The translations under genes and the position numbers were made by a program. The notes under the pieces are model-generated. The model was not told where the DNA came from and searched no databases. It saw nothing but the letters and a program-made list of their open reading frames with translations. DNA of 64,000 bases, from contig JAEUQC010000108.1 of the NCBI GenBank assembly GCA_016789905.1, positions 1 to 64,000 of the forward strand. The letters are read 5' to 3'. Numbering within the stretch: position 1 is the first letter of the stretch; every line of letters starts with the position of its first letter. Source of the stretch: Bryobacterales bacterium. Its GTDB lineage: Bacteria; Acidobacteriota; Terriglobia; Bryobacterales; Bryobacteraceae. Below, piece by piece: positions 8,210 to 17,479 of the stretch.

Positions 8210-11200
8210 TTACCAGATCAGTTTCAACCCGAATTGCAGATTGCGTGGAGTATTGGCGCCGGTGATGACGCCGAAGTTCGCTGTGCCCAATACGTTGCCG
8301 GGAGCGGCGAAGCGTGGTGTATTGGAGAACGTGAACGCTTCAAAGCGGAACTGCAAGCGCAGGTGCTCCAGCAGTTGAAAGCTCTTCAGAGCCGAAAAAT
8401 CCCAGTTGAACTGGGCCCGCCCGCGCAGCACGTTGCGGCCCGCGTCACCGTATGTGAAATTGGCGGGGCGTGCGAAAGCGTCGATATTGAAGTCTCGCTG
8501 CAGTGTGCGTTCGCCGCCATAGGCGTTGCCGACCACGTTGGGCCGTTGCACCACATTGGTGGAGCCGGTGTTGGCGGGATTGCCCTGCACGGTGGGGCTG
8601 AACGGCACGACGGAGGTCATGGTGACGATGGAGCCAATGGACCAGCCGCCGAGCACGCCGTTGACCACGGGGTGGCTGGCGGCCAGGTGAGGCCGGCCCT
8701 TGCCGAATGGCAGATCGTAGAGCGCGGAGGTGACGAACCGGTGGGGAACGTCCTGGTTGTCCACGCTACGTTCGGGACGGAGGTTGAACAGATTCTGGTA
8801 ACCGCATCCTCCTGCGTTTCCTTGCACGGCGCTGCCGCACGTGTCGCCGATGGTCTTGGACCATGTGTAGGACGCCAGCACCGTGAAGCCTTGCGAGAAC
8901 CGCTTTTCTACCTTGGCGAGCATGGCATGGTAGATCGAGTTGCCGTCATACCGGTGGCCGAAGACGGGCCCGAGCGGCGACGCGACAATCGAGGTGCCCG
9001 GAATGGCGAGCCGCGTGAACTGCCGCTTTGCGTCGATATTTCCGGGGCCGGCAGGCGAGAAATTGGCGTCGTATTGCCGCACCAGATGGAGGCCGCGTGA
9101 GCCGGAATAGCCCACTTCCATCAACCAGTCCTGGCCGAGTTCGTGCTGGATGTTGATGTTCCACTGGTGTGCCGAAGACATGGGCGGCTTGCGTTCGTAG
9201 GAAGAGAACTGCAGGCCGGTGGCGCGCGATAGATCGGTGGCGCCGGCGGCTGGGCCGGTGGAAAGGCGCAGCGCGGGAACGGTGTTGGACCCGGTGAGCG
9301 TAACGCCATAGGCGAACGGGGCGTTGCCGATGAGGAACTCGCTGTCGCCCATGTTTTCCATGTAGGCGTAGAAAAGGCCATAGCCGGAGCGGATGACGGT
9401 TTTATCGGTCAGCTTGTAGGCGAAGCCGATGCGGGGCATGAAGTTATTCGTGTCTGTGGCGACCAGGGCGCGGTCGGCCCGGGAGCCATCGCCGCGGGCG
9501 TAGACGAGCGATGCCTGGCCGGGGGTGGTGTCGATGTCGAAGATGCCCATCTTGTTGTTCTGCTCATACCATGGCGGCGAAACCTCGTAACGGAAGCCGA
9601 GGTTGACGGTGAGCTTATCGCTGAGTTTCCAATCGTCCTGAACGTAGGCGCCGAGGTTCCAGGCGCGCATGGAGACCTCCACCGGCGATTGCCAACCCCA
9701 TTGACTGGAGACGCCGAGCAGGAAATCGGCGGCGCCGTCGCCGGAGTAAGCGCCGTTGAACGTAAAGGCGCCTAACGTGTTCCGGATGTTGTAAATTGGA
9801 TTCTTGGAGCCGAGGTAGGATAGCCCGGTTTTGACCGTGTGGCGGCCGCGAATCCAAGTGAGATCGCCGCTCAATTGCCGGTTCTGGGAGTTGCGATCCA
9901 CCGGATTATTCGCGCCAATGCCGAGCGCGCGGTAGCCGGTGATGTTCATCTGCGAAAAGCCGCCATCGGGAACAAGCGTGGCGCCCGGAATGCCGAACTC
10001 CTGATTGAAATTCCGGCCGCGCGCCGATGCCGGATTGTTGCGTTCGAACCTCGTGTAGTTCCAGCCGGCGCGGACGCTCATGATAACGCTCGGTGTGAAG
10101 ATATGGTTCCAGCCGCCGCCTAGGTTGAAGCCCTCGGTGACGTAGTCGAGGTTGCCGCCGCCATACGCGGGCGCGGGCAGGCTGGGCGTGTCGGGCAATA
10201 GGTTGTCCTGGCGACTGAAGCGGAAGAAGCCGGTGTCGTTGGCGCCCATGTTTTGATCCACGCGCACGTCCCACTTATCCACGTCCTGCGTGCGCGGAGA
10301 CAGGTAGGTGAAGTTATTGGCGAGATTCGTGCTTTGTGGCGCGGGGTAGAGTTGGGCCAATTTGCGGGCGACCGGATCGAGACGGGAACTGGGGATGATG
10401 CGGCCAGGGAATGGCTGCGCGTTGGCTGGGTCGCGGATGACACGCGTTGCGGGCAGTTCACTGAAATTGCCTTCGCGCATAAGTAGCGTGGGCAGCGTAT
10501 TGGCGATGGTGCTCGTTTCGCGGATGCGGGTGCTTTCAAAGTCGCCGAAGAAAAAGGTCTTGTTCTTGCCGTTGTAGAGCTTCGGCAGAATGACAGGACC
10601 GCCAAAGGCCAGGCCGTATTGGTTGCGTTTGAAGGTCGGTTTCTTGGTGTTGGCCGGTGTGAAAAAATTGCGCGCGTCGAAAATTTCGTTGCGCACGAAT
10701 TCAAACGCCGCGCCGTGGAAACCGTTGGTGCCGCTCTTGATGGTCAGGTTGACGACGCCGCCCATGCCGCGGCCGAACTCGGCGGAGTAGGCGTTGGTCT
10801 GCACTTTGAACTCGGCGATGGCGTCGATGGATGGCTGCACCATTTCGGCGCGGCGGCCGGCCGCAGCGAGTTCCACGGAGTTGTTGTCAATGCCGTCCAT
10901 GATGTAGTTGTTCTGGCTGACGCGCTGGCCGCCGGCCGAAAAACCGCCGATGCGGGAGCCGGGCGCGGATTGGACGGCGCCGCCGGACATAAGCGCGAGG
11001 TCGATATAGTTGCGGCCATTGAGTGGCATTTCCACGATGCGCTGATTGTCGATCACCTGCCCTTGCGAGGCTTCCACGGTGTTGAGCCGGCTGACGGACG
11101 CGCGCACCTCCACTTGCTCGGTGACGGCGCCCACTTCCAGGCGAAAGTTCAATTCGGCGCGCTGGTCGACTTCCAGCGTAATGCCGCTTTGCACGATGGG

Positions 11201-11440
11201 CTTGAAGCCCTGCTGACGGACCTGTACGTCGTAAGTGCCGGGCTGTAACAGAGGCACCGTATATAGACCAGTGTCATTGGTGCGCACCTGGCGTTCAGTA
11301 CCGCTGGCGGTGCTGCGAATCGTGACCTGTACACCGGGAACGGCCGCGCCGGAGGCATCGGTGACCCGGCCGCCAACTTGCGAAGTCTGAGCATAGATAG
11401 CGCTAGCGAACAACGAAAGGACCAGAAGCTTGTGTGGCAT
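8210..11440 (-). CDS. Oar-like TonB-dependent receptor with carboxypeptidase-regulatory-like domain
   Basis: A 1076-residue outer-membrane protein. A signal peptide (MPHKLLVLSLFASAIYAQ) is followed by a carboxypeptidase-D regulatory-like beta-sandwich (about residues 20-105, 'GRVTDASGAAVPGVQVTIRS'). A plug-like domain follows (about 115-240, 'MPLNGRNYIDLALMSGGAV', 'NYIMDGIDNNSVELAA', 'YSAEFGRGMGGVVNLTIKSG'), and then a long beta-barrel ending in an aromatic residue (LKLIW), as expected for BAM-inserted proteins. This family is greatly expanded in Acidobacteria; ligands are mostly unknown. Two exported amidohydrolases follow on the same strand, 10 bases away, which suggests uptake of their substrate or product. 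It is divergent from the giant repeat protein gene with only 48 bases between starts. Confidence 0.9.
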   Translation of the reverse strand: MPHKLLVLSLFASAIYAQTSQVGGRVTDASGAAVPGVQVTIRSTASGTERQVRTNDTGLYTVPLLQPGTYDVQVRQQGFKPIVQSGITLEVDQRAELNFRLEVGAVTEQVEVRASVSRLNTVEASQGQVIDNQRIVEMPLNGRNYIDLALMSGGAVQSAPGSRIGGFSAGGQRVSQNNYIMDGIDNNSVELAAAGRRAEMVQPSIDAIAEFKVQTNAYSAEFGRGMGGVVNLTIKSGTNGFHGAAFEFVRNEIFDARNFFTPANTKKPTFKRNQYGLAFGGPVILPKLYNGKNKTFFFGDFESTRIRETSTIANTLPTLLMREGNFSELPATRVIRDPANAQPFPGRIIPSSRLDPVARKLAQLYPAPQSTNLANNFTYLSPRTQDVDKWDVRVDQNMGANDTGFFRFSRQDNLLPDTPSLPAPAYGGGNLDYVTEGFNLGGGWNHIFTPSVIMSVRAGWNYTRFERNNPASARGRNFNQEFGIPGATLVPDGGFSQMNITGYRALGIGANNPVDRNSQNRQLSGDLTWIRGRHTVKTGLSYLGSKNPIYNIRNTLGAFTFNGAYSGDGAADFLLGVSSQWGWQSPVEVSMRAWNLGAYVQDDWKLSDKLTVNLGFRYEVSPPWYEQNNKMGIFDIDTTPGQASLVYARGDGSRADRALVATDTNNFMPRIGFAYKLTDKTVIRSGYGLFYAYMENMGDSEFLIGNAPFAYGVTLTGSNTVPALRLSTGPAAGATDLSRATGLQFSSYERKPPMSSAHQWNINIQHELGQDWLMEVGYSGSRGLHLVRQYDANFSPAGPGNIDAKRQFTRLAIPGTSIVASPLGPVFGHRYDGNSIYHAMLAKVEKRFSQGFTVLASYTWSKTIGDTCGSAVQGNAGGCGYQNLFNLRPERSVDNQDVPHRFVTSALYDLPFGKGRPHLAASHPVVNGVLGGWSIGSIVTMTSVVPFSPTVQGNPANTGSTNVVQRPNVVGNAYGGERTLQRDFNIDAFARPANFTYGDAGRNVLRGRAQFNWDFSALKSFQLLEHLRLQFRFEAFTFSNTPRFAAPGNVLGTANFGVITGANTPRNLQFGLKLIW

Positions 11441-11488
11441 TGCTCATCAGTCTTTCACATTCGCGTTTGCTTTTGGGGTGTACACTAA

Positions 11489-14400
11489 ATGTTTCCCAGC
11501 GAGCCTATTGTGAGTTCTCATCGGTTGTTATTCGCGGCGATTTTCGCCTTGACTTGTGTCCCCCTGTCCGCACAGCAGATCGCCGCCTTCAGTTGCACCG
11601 AGCACGTGGCCGATACGCCCGTTCTTCGCGCGGGCGGGCGGTCGGAGTTGATTGGAGAGATTCGGCTTGGCTGTTCCGGCGGGAGCGCCGGAACGCTTAC
11701 CACGGACTTTACGGTCTATTTCAATGCCAACTATTCGGGGCGAATTCTAAACGCATCGACAAACGCAACGGAATCACTGTTGATTGTTGGCGACCCGGCT
11801 TCTCCCGTTCTTGGCGTAAACGCGTTTCAGGGAACACTGGAGGCGCCGAACACACTTAAGTTTCGCGATGTGACCTACACGATTCCGGGCGGCAGCGGCA
11901 AGTTAGGGTTTCGAATAGTGAATGTGCGGCTCGATACTTATATCTCCGAGAATTCGTGGCTGGATGTGGCCCTGGCGTTTGTCTCCGCCGAACGCGGTTT
12001 TGTCGGGTTGCCGATCAACAATCCTCAACAGATCGTCGGTTTTGGCGGCGCCGGGCTGCGGTTCCAACTGACGAACGCCGGGGGCGCGCCGTTAACTGCA
12101 ATGGCGTTTACCGGGGCTGCGACCACCCCATTCAGAGTCCGCTTTGACGAAGGCTCGCAGAACGCGTTCCGCCGCCGGAATGTCGCGACTTCTGTAGCCG
12201 ATCCGCTTGCCGTCGCTTCACAGGCTGAGTATGGACGAGACTATCAAACGGAGTCGGGTTTTTATCTGCCAGCGCTGAACGCTACCGCTGGTCTCGCTAC
12301 ACAGGGCACACGGCTGATGGCGACGTTTACGAACCTTCCAGCCGGGGTGTCGTTATCGGTCGCTACCCAACCATCCGCTGGATCCTCCTCCAGCATCCAG
12401 GCTCGGCTGGTCACCACAGCGGCGGACGGGTCCGGTGCATATTCAGCGGTAACTCCTGGGCAAGATGGCACCGCGCCCCTCGTTGTTTCTGGCGGTACGG
12501 CAGTGGCCGTGTGGGAGGTGCTGACCTCCGATCCGGCCGTGCTGGAAACCCTACTCTTCAACATAGTGGCTACGTCCGCTGCTGGTTCCTCCGGAATCGT
12601 AGGAGTGAGTAGCCAGTTTGCACCGCTTTCTACAAACGGCACGCCGGACGCCGTTTCGCCGATGCCTCGGTTCCGCGTACCTATACTCCCGAGCGATTCC
12701 GGATGCGGCGTCAACTGTATTGTCGTGCCGTCACGGTTGGTAGTGAACTACACAGTCGGCGGAACCGCACCCGCCCCACTTGTCATCCCGATTCGCAGCA
12801 CTGGCGCGGCTGTTTCCTATCAGGCGAGCGTTTCTAGCGGCGGAAACCTTGTCGAATCGTTGGCGCCCTCCGATGCTCCCTGGATTACCTTGACTCCTGC
12901 CAGCGGCGTGACGCCGAGTGCGCTGACGGCAACTATCAATCCGGCGGGGTTGATCCCCGGAAAGTACAGGGCCGAAGTTACCGTGACGGTGGGCCGCTTC
13001 AGCGAACGGTTCTCAATTTTTTTGCACGTGCTCCAATCCACCACGGCGACGGCCCAGGCCGCTTGCGAAGCCAATGCAGGTGTCCCGCCGGTTGTGCGAA
13101 GTACTGGACTGGCGGAACAACTCGGTGACCTGGTTCTAAATTGCCAGGGAAACTCCGCCATCACGACTGACGTGCGGGTCACGCTGAATACAAACATCTC
13201 CTCCCGCCCAAACGATGTATTGCTCATACTCAACGAACCTGCCCCATTTGAACAAGCGGTGGGCGTAAACGTTTTTCGCGCGGAGCGGGTTAGCGATACC
13301 CAGGTGGTGTTTCGTAATGTCGCGCTGCCATTGGTGGATAGGTCTACCACCATTCTGCGCGTCACCAACCTTCGCGCCGACACCAGCCGTCTTGGTCTTG
13401 GCACAGCGAACATCCCGTCTCAAGTGGTTGCGAATCTCCGGCTTGCGGCGCTGCCAGTCCGTGGTAGCCAGCAAACAGTCGCCTTTATCCAGCCTGGCTA
13501 CTCATTCGAGATCTTCGGTGCTGGAGGTACAGCCGTTTCGTCTCTATCGCAGGCGAATGGCGGCAAGATCCGCTTCAGAGAAGGATTCGCCTCGTCCTTT
13601 CGCCGGCGTAATGTCGCTACCGCGTTCGCCACGCCGGATGCGCTGGCCGCGCAGCACATTCCCGGAGCCATCTACAACACCGAAACCGGCTTCTACAATC
13701 CGGCCTTACCGAACGATGGCGGAATCGATATGGGTCTCGCCACTCAGGGAACACGCCTTGTCGCGCGGTTCAGCAACGTACCCGCCGGCATGGCGATTGC
13801 GGTTTCCGTCAATGAGCTCGGAGCGGCTTCCCCGAAGGCCCAACTCATCCAGACCGATGCCAACGGCGCGGGTGCGTTCCAGGCGATCACTGGACTATAT
13901 GCGAACGTGCCGATCACCAACGGCTCTGGCGTCGCGGTCTGGGAGGTATTGGTCGCTGATCCGCTTGCAACACAATCGTTGGAATTCGGCCTGCAACTAA
14001 CAGGTACGGTTTCTACGGCCGCCACTGTGGAGGGATTCCTCGGGCCGCTGAGCACCGTCAACACCGCCACCGCCACGGCGCCGCTCCCCCGCTTTGCCAC
14101 GGCGAATGTCGTAAACCCGGTTTGCCAGACATGCGTCACGGTGCCCGCCTCGCTCTCGCTCACCAGCAACGGAACGAACCTCGCCACGGCCAGCGTGTCT
14201 GTGCAGAGCGACACCGATCCCACCTATTTCACCGCCAGCGTGCAACTCACGCCCTGGCTCACCATCCAAGGTTCCAGCGGTACTACCCCCGGCCAGTTCA
14301 CCGTTACCGCCAACCCGGCCGGCCTCGCCGCCGGCGTATACACGACAACGATTCTCGTCAACGCCAGCACCATTCCGCTCACGTTCACCGTCGGCGCCGC

Positions 14401-17400
14401 CGGGCCCGCCGCGCTGCTGCTGCCCTTGGAGCGGGCCACGCGTAGCTTCGTTGCCGGAACCGCGCAGGCCCCTTTCGCTGTTCAATTGGAAGGAACACCC
14501 GGTCTGGCCTGGTCCGCCACGGCAGACGTGCCGTGGCTCCAACTCTCACCCCCCAATGGCACCCTCCCGGCCTCCCTGTCGGTGATCGTCAACGCCGCGC
14601 TGCTCCCCGCCGGTGAGTACGATGGCATCATCACCTTCACCGCTCCCGGCGCGCCCCCGGCGCAATACCGTGTTCAGGCGTCGGTGCGCCAGCCCAGCGG
14701 CGCGTCCACCATCTCCGGTGTCATCACCGGCCCCGGAGCGGCGCCGCGGGCCGGCGTCACCGTTGCGCTAACCGGCCTCGAATCGCGTATCACCATCACT
14801 GCCGCTGACGGCAGCTACGTATTCCCAGGCCTTGCCAGTGGCGGTCCCTACACCGTCACCCCCAGCCTGTCGGGCGTCACTTTCACTCCGGCCAGCCGGA
14901 CGTTCGCCTCGATAGGCGCCACCCAAGCCGCCAACTTCACCGCGAATCCGCTGGGCACTCCGCCGGCGATTGCTACTGTCACACCGGCCACGCCGTTCGG
15001 CAGCCCGCAGACGTTCCAGATAAAGGCCGTTGACCCCGATGGCGCGGCCAATATTGCGCGAGTCTATTTCCAAGTCCACACCGCGCCCGAGGTTCCTGCG
15101 AATACCTGCCATGGCTTCTATGACCGCGCCTCCAACAGCTTCCATCTGTTCAACGATGCGCTCACCGCGCTCGTCCCCGCGTTGGAAAATTCGCAGTGCC
15201 GGCTAGGCGCGTCTTCGGCGGCCGTGAGTGGCAATGAACTCAACCTGTCGCTGGTGATGTCGCTCAAGTCGCCATTCGCCGATAGCGCGCGCAATCTTTA
15301 CCTGTGGGTCGCCGACAACGACGGCAACGGCACGGGTTGGCAAGCGTCGGCCGTGTGGCGTCCGCTCGGGTCCAATCCTCCCATGCTTGTCAGTTCCTCC
15401 GTAGTGGCCGGAACGGATACCGTCAAGTTCCAAGCCGCCGATCCGGACAACAACCTGGCCCGGGCCTACTTCGTCATCAATACATCGCCCAATGCCGTCG
15501 TCAATGGTTGTCACGGGTTCTATGACTACCAGCAGAACGCCTTTTTTCTTTACAACGATGCGCTGACCGCGTTCGTTGACGAAAACTCGAAGTGTGCGCT
15601 GGACCGCGCAAGGTCCGGCGTTGCCAACGGCGAGGTGACACTGGCGCTGGTGCGGAAGGGCCCGCTCACCGCAACCAAAGTGTACCTGTGGTTCGTGGAC
15701 GCCTTGAATCTTGGAACCGGCTGGCTGGACGCCGGGCTGGACCTGCCCGTCCGCACCCAGCAACTCCCTGCCGTCACCAATGGCGCGCCCGCCTCCGCCA
15801 ACGGCATCACACAGCAGTTCTCGGCCCGCATCGATGACCCCAACACGCGCTTCGATCTGGACCGTATCTACTTCCTTATCAACCCCACGCCAACCATTCC
15901 GCAGAACTCTTGCCATGGCTATTATCACCGGCCGACGGGCACCACCTACGTCTACAATGACGCGCTTACCGCCGCGTCCAGTCTGGTGCTCGAAAATGGC
16001 CAGTGCCGTATTCAATCGGTCACCGCCACGCCGGTCCCCAATTCAGATACGGGCCTGACGCTCAGTTTCACCGCCACGCGCAAGGGCGCCTATCTCAACG
16101 CCAACCTGAATGTCTACCTGTGGGCGGTCGACTTCGCCGGCACGGGCACCGGATGGGTGCAGACCAGCGCGTGGACCAACAATGCCAACACGCCGCCCAC
16201 CGTTGTCGCCCCCTCCGTACCCGCGCTGACAGGCAGTCCGCGCACGTTCATCATGACAGCGCGTGACATCGATGGCGCCGCCGACATCAACCGGCTCTAC
16301 TTCCTCTTCCACGCCACGCCGAGCATTCCCCAGAACACCTGCCACGGCTTCTACGACAAGGCGACCACGGCCATCTATCTGTTCAATGACGCGCTAACCG
16401 CGCTCTCCGCCCCGCTCACGCCCGGCACCGCGCAAACGATCGAGAATTCGCAGTGCGCCGTCCACGGCCCTGGCACCAGCGTGGTGGCGTCGGCGACGGA
16501 TCTTACGCTGAACCTCAACGTGACACTGAAAAACGCAGCCGACAGGAACGCCTACCTTTGGGCTGTTGACACGCAGAACACGGGCTCCGGATGGGTGCGC
16601 ACCGCGTCCTGGTCCATGTCCGCGCCGAACCAGGCGCCGACGGTGGTGAACTCGCCGTTGCAGTATTTCAGCGGGTCCGTCGCGCCATTGACCTTTACGG
16701 TGAGTGACTCGAACGGCGTCGCCGATATCTCGCGCGTCTACTTCCTGGTGAGCAGTGGCGCGACGACGCCGCTCCCCAACTCCTGCCACGGGTTCTACGA
16801 TCGTGCTGCCAACGCCATATTCGTCTTTAACGATGGCCTTACCGCACTTGCACCGTCACTCCAGAACAGCCAGTGCGGCATCGACGCATCGACCTTCCGC
16901 GTGACCGCCAATGGGCAGCAGTTGATCCTGTCGCTCTCCATTATCCGTAAAGGCGCCTACAACTCGGCTCCGCTAACGGTTTCATTGTGGGCGGTGGATT
17001 CGAAGGATGCTGGAACCGGTTGGGTGCCCACAGCCAGTTGGTATCCAAACCTGAACCGCCCGCCGTCGACGGTGCCCGCGGTGCCCGCCGCGGCGGGTGG
17101 GGCTTCCACATCGTTCCGAATCGATATTGCGGATCCCGATGGCTGGGCGAACGTCTCCCGCGTCTACTTCCTGGTGGCCGACGGCCCGCAGGTAACGGCC
17201 AACTCCTGCCACGGTGTCCTCGATGTAGCGACGAGCGGCTACGCCCTTTTCAACGACGCACTGACGGGGCTCGTCACTGGGGCGGGCCTGCAAAACAGCC
17301 AGTGCGCGCTCTCCGCGCCGACCGCGCCAATTACCGCCAACAGCCCCACAAACGCCTCCTTCCCGCTTCCGCTGGAACTGCGCGGCGCCTACGCGGGCAC

Positions 17401-17479
17401 GCGGAAACGGGTCTACATATGGGTTGTTGACAAGGACGGAAACGGCACCGGATGGGTCCAGGTTGCCACCTGGAACTAG
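11489..17479 (+). CDS. Giant secreted modular protein with six Cys-pair repeats
   Basis: A 1996-residue exported protein with no recognised enzyme. The signal peptide is within the first 30 residues ('SSHRLLFAAIFALTCVPLSAQ'). Residues about 30-510 and 520-972 are two diverged copies of one unit, each opening with a Cys (36 and 526), sharing 'RRRNVAT', 'TESGFY-P' and 'LATQGTRL', and each ending in a BACON-like beta-sandwich ('PWITLTPASGVTPS' in the first copy). A third BACON-like domain (about 975-1070) and a carboxypeptidase-regulatory-like domain (about 1071-1157, 'SGVITGPGAAPRAGVTVALTG') follow. Residues 1158-1996 are six repeats of about 134-148 residues with 'CHGFYD', 'FNDALTAL', 'NSQC', 'YLWAVD' and 'GTGW'. 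It starts 48 bases from the divergent receptor gene and ends overlapping the sulfatase gene by 4 bases. A surface binding or matrix role is likely; no function can be assigned. Confidence 0.85.
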   Translation: MFPSEPIVSSHRLLFAAIFALTCVPLSAQQIAAFSCTEHVADTPVLRAGGRSELIGEIRLGCSGGSAGTLTTDFTVYFNANYSGRILNASTNATESLLIVGDPASPVLGVNAFQGTLEAPNTLKFRDVTYTIPGGSGKLGFRIVNVRLDTYISENSWLDVALAFVSAERGFVGLPINNPQQIVGFGGAGLRFQLTNAGGAPLTAMAFTGAATTPFRVRFDEGSQNAFRRRNVATSVADPLAVASQAEYGRDYQTESGFYLPALNATAGLATQGTRLMATFTNLPAGVSLSVATQPSAGSSSSIQARLVTTAADGSGAYSAVTPGQDGTAPLVVSGGTAVAVWEVLTSDPAVLETLLFNIVATSAAGSSGIVGVSSQFAPLSTNGTPDAVSPMPRFRVPILPSDSGCGVNCIVVPSRLVVNYTVGGTAPAPLVIPIRSTGAAVSYQASVSSGGNLVESLAPSDAPWITLTPASGVTPSALTATINPAGLIPGKYRAEVTVTVGRFSERFSIFLHVLQSTTATAQAACEANAGVPPVVRSTGLAEQLGDLVLNCQGNSAITTDVRVTLNTNISSRPNDVLLILNEPAPFEQAVGVNVFRAERVSDTQVVFRNVALPLVDRSTTILRVTNLRADTSRLGLGTANIPSQVVANLRLAALPVRGSQQTVAFIQPGYSFEIFGAGGTAVSSLSQANGGKIRFREGFASSFRRRNVATAFATPDALAAQHIPGAIYNTETGFYNPALPNDGGIDMGLATQGTRLVARFSNVPAGMAIAVSVNELGAASPKAQLIQTDANGAGAFQAITGLYANVPITNGSGVAVWEVLVADPLATQSLEFGLQLTGTVSTAATVEGFLGPLSTVNTATATAPLPRFATANVVNPVCQTCVTVPASLSLTSNGTNLATASVSVQSDTDPTYFTASVQLTPWLTIQGSSGTTPGQFTVTANPAGLAAGVYTTTILVNASTIPLTFTVGAAGPAALLLPLERATRSFVAGTAQAPFAVQLEGTPGLAWSATADVPWLQLSPPNGTLPASLSVIVNAALLPAGEYDGIITFTAPGAPPAQYRVQASVRQPSGASTISGVITGPGAAPRAGVTVALTGLESRITITAADGSYVFPGLASGGPYTVTPSLSGVTFTPASRTFASIGATQAANFTANPLGTPPAIATVTPATPFGSPQTFQIKAVDPDGAANIARVYFQVHTAPEVPANTCHGFYDRASNSFHLFNDALTALVPALENSQCRLGASSAAVSGNELNLSLVMSLKSPFADSARNLYLWVADNDGNGTGWQASAVWRPLGSNPPMLVSSSVVAGTDTVKFQAADPDNNLARAYFVINTSPNAVVNGCHGFYDYQQNAFFLYNDALTAFVDENSKCALDRARSGVANGEVTLALVRKGPLTATKVYLWFVDALNLGTGWLDAGLDLPVRTQQLPAVTNGAPASANGITQQFSARIDDPNTRFDLDRIYFLINPTPTIPQNSCHGYYHRPTGTTYVYNDALTAASSLVLENGQCRIQSVTATPVPNSDTGLTLSFTATRKGAYLNANLNVYLWAVDFAGTGTGWVQTSAWTNNANTPPTVVAPSVPALTGSPRTFIMTARDIDGAADINRLYFLFHATPSIPQNTCHGFYDKATTAIYLFNDALTALSAPLTPGTAQTIENSQCAVHGPGTSVVASATDLTLNLNVTLKNAADRNAYLWAVDTQNTGSGWVRTASWSMSAPNQAPTVVNSPLQYFSGSVAPLTFTVSDSNGVADISRVYFLVSSGATTPLPNSCHGFYDRAANAIFVFNDGLTALAPSLQNSQCGIDASTFRVTANGQQLILSLSIIRKGAYNSAPLTVSLWAVDSKDAGTGWVPTASWYPNLNRPPSTVPAVPAAAGGASTSFRIDIADPDGWANVSRVYFLVADGPQVTANSCHGVLDVATSGYALFNDALTGLVTGAGLQNSQCALSAPTAPITANSPTNASFPLPLELRGAYAGTRKRVYIWVVDKDGNGTGWVQVATWN
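11576..14404 (+). repeat. Diverged tandem duplication of a ~480-residue unit inside the giant secreted protein
   Basis: Two copies lie in the same frame, at about 11576-13018 and 13046-14404. Matching landmarks fall in the same order: an N-terminal Cys, 'LGVNAFQG' versus 'VGVNVFRA', 'FRDVTYTIP' versus 'FRNVALPLV', 'FRRRNVAT' in both, 'TESGFYLPAL' versus 'TETGFYNPAL', 'LATQGTRL' in both, and 'AVWEVL' in both. Each copy ends in a BACON-like domain. The offset between matching landmarks is about 477-490 residues. Divergence at the base level indicates an old duplication. Confidence 0.75.
14960..17476 (+). repeat. Six tandem ~134-148-residue repeats (CHGFYD...NSQC...GTGW)
   Basis: The first Cys of each repeat falls at residues 1207, 1341, 1475, 1618, 1766 and 1907 of the protein (bases 15108, 15509, 15911, 16340, 16784 and 17207). 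Each unit has the order: a hydrophobic strand with a D-x-D/N turn ('AVDPDGAANIARVYF'), 'CHGFYD', 'FNDALTAL', a second Cys in 'NSQC' (NSKC or NGQC in two units), a long strand pair, then 'LWAVD' and 'GTGW' before a Trp. The 'D-x-D-x-x-G' turns look like calcium or Ig-like loops, and the two Cys could form a disulfide in the periplasm. I do not recognise this unit as a named domain. Confidence 0.8.
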
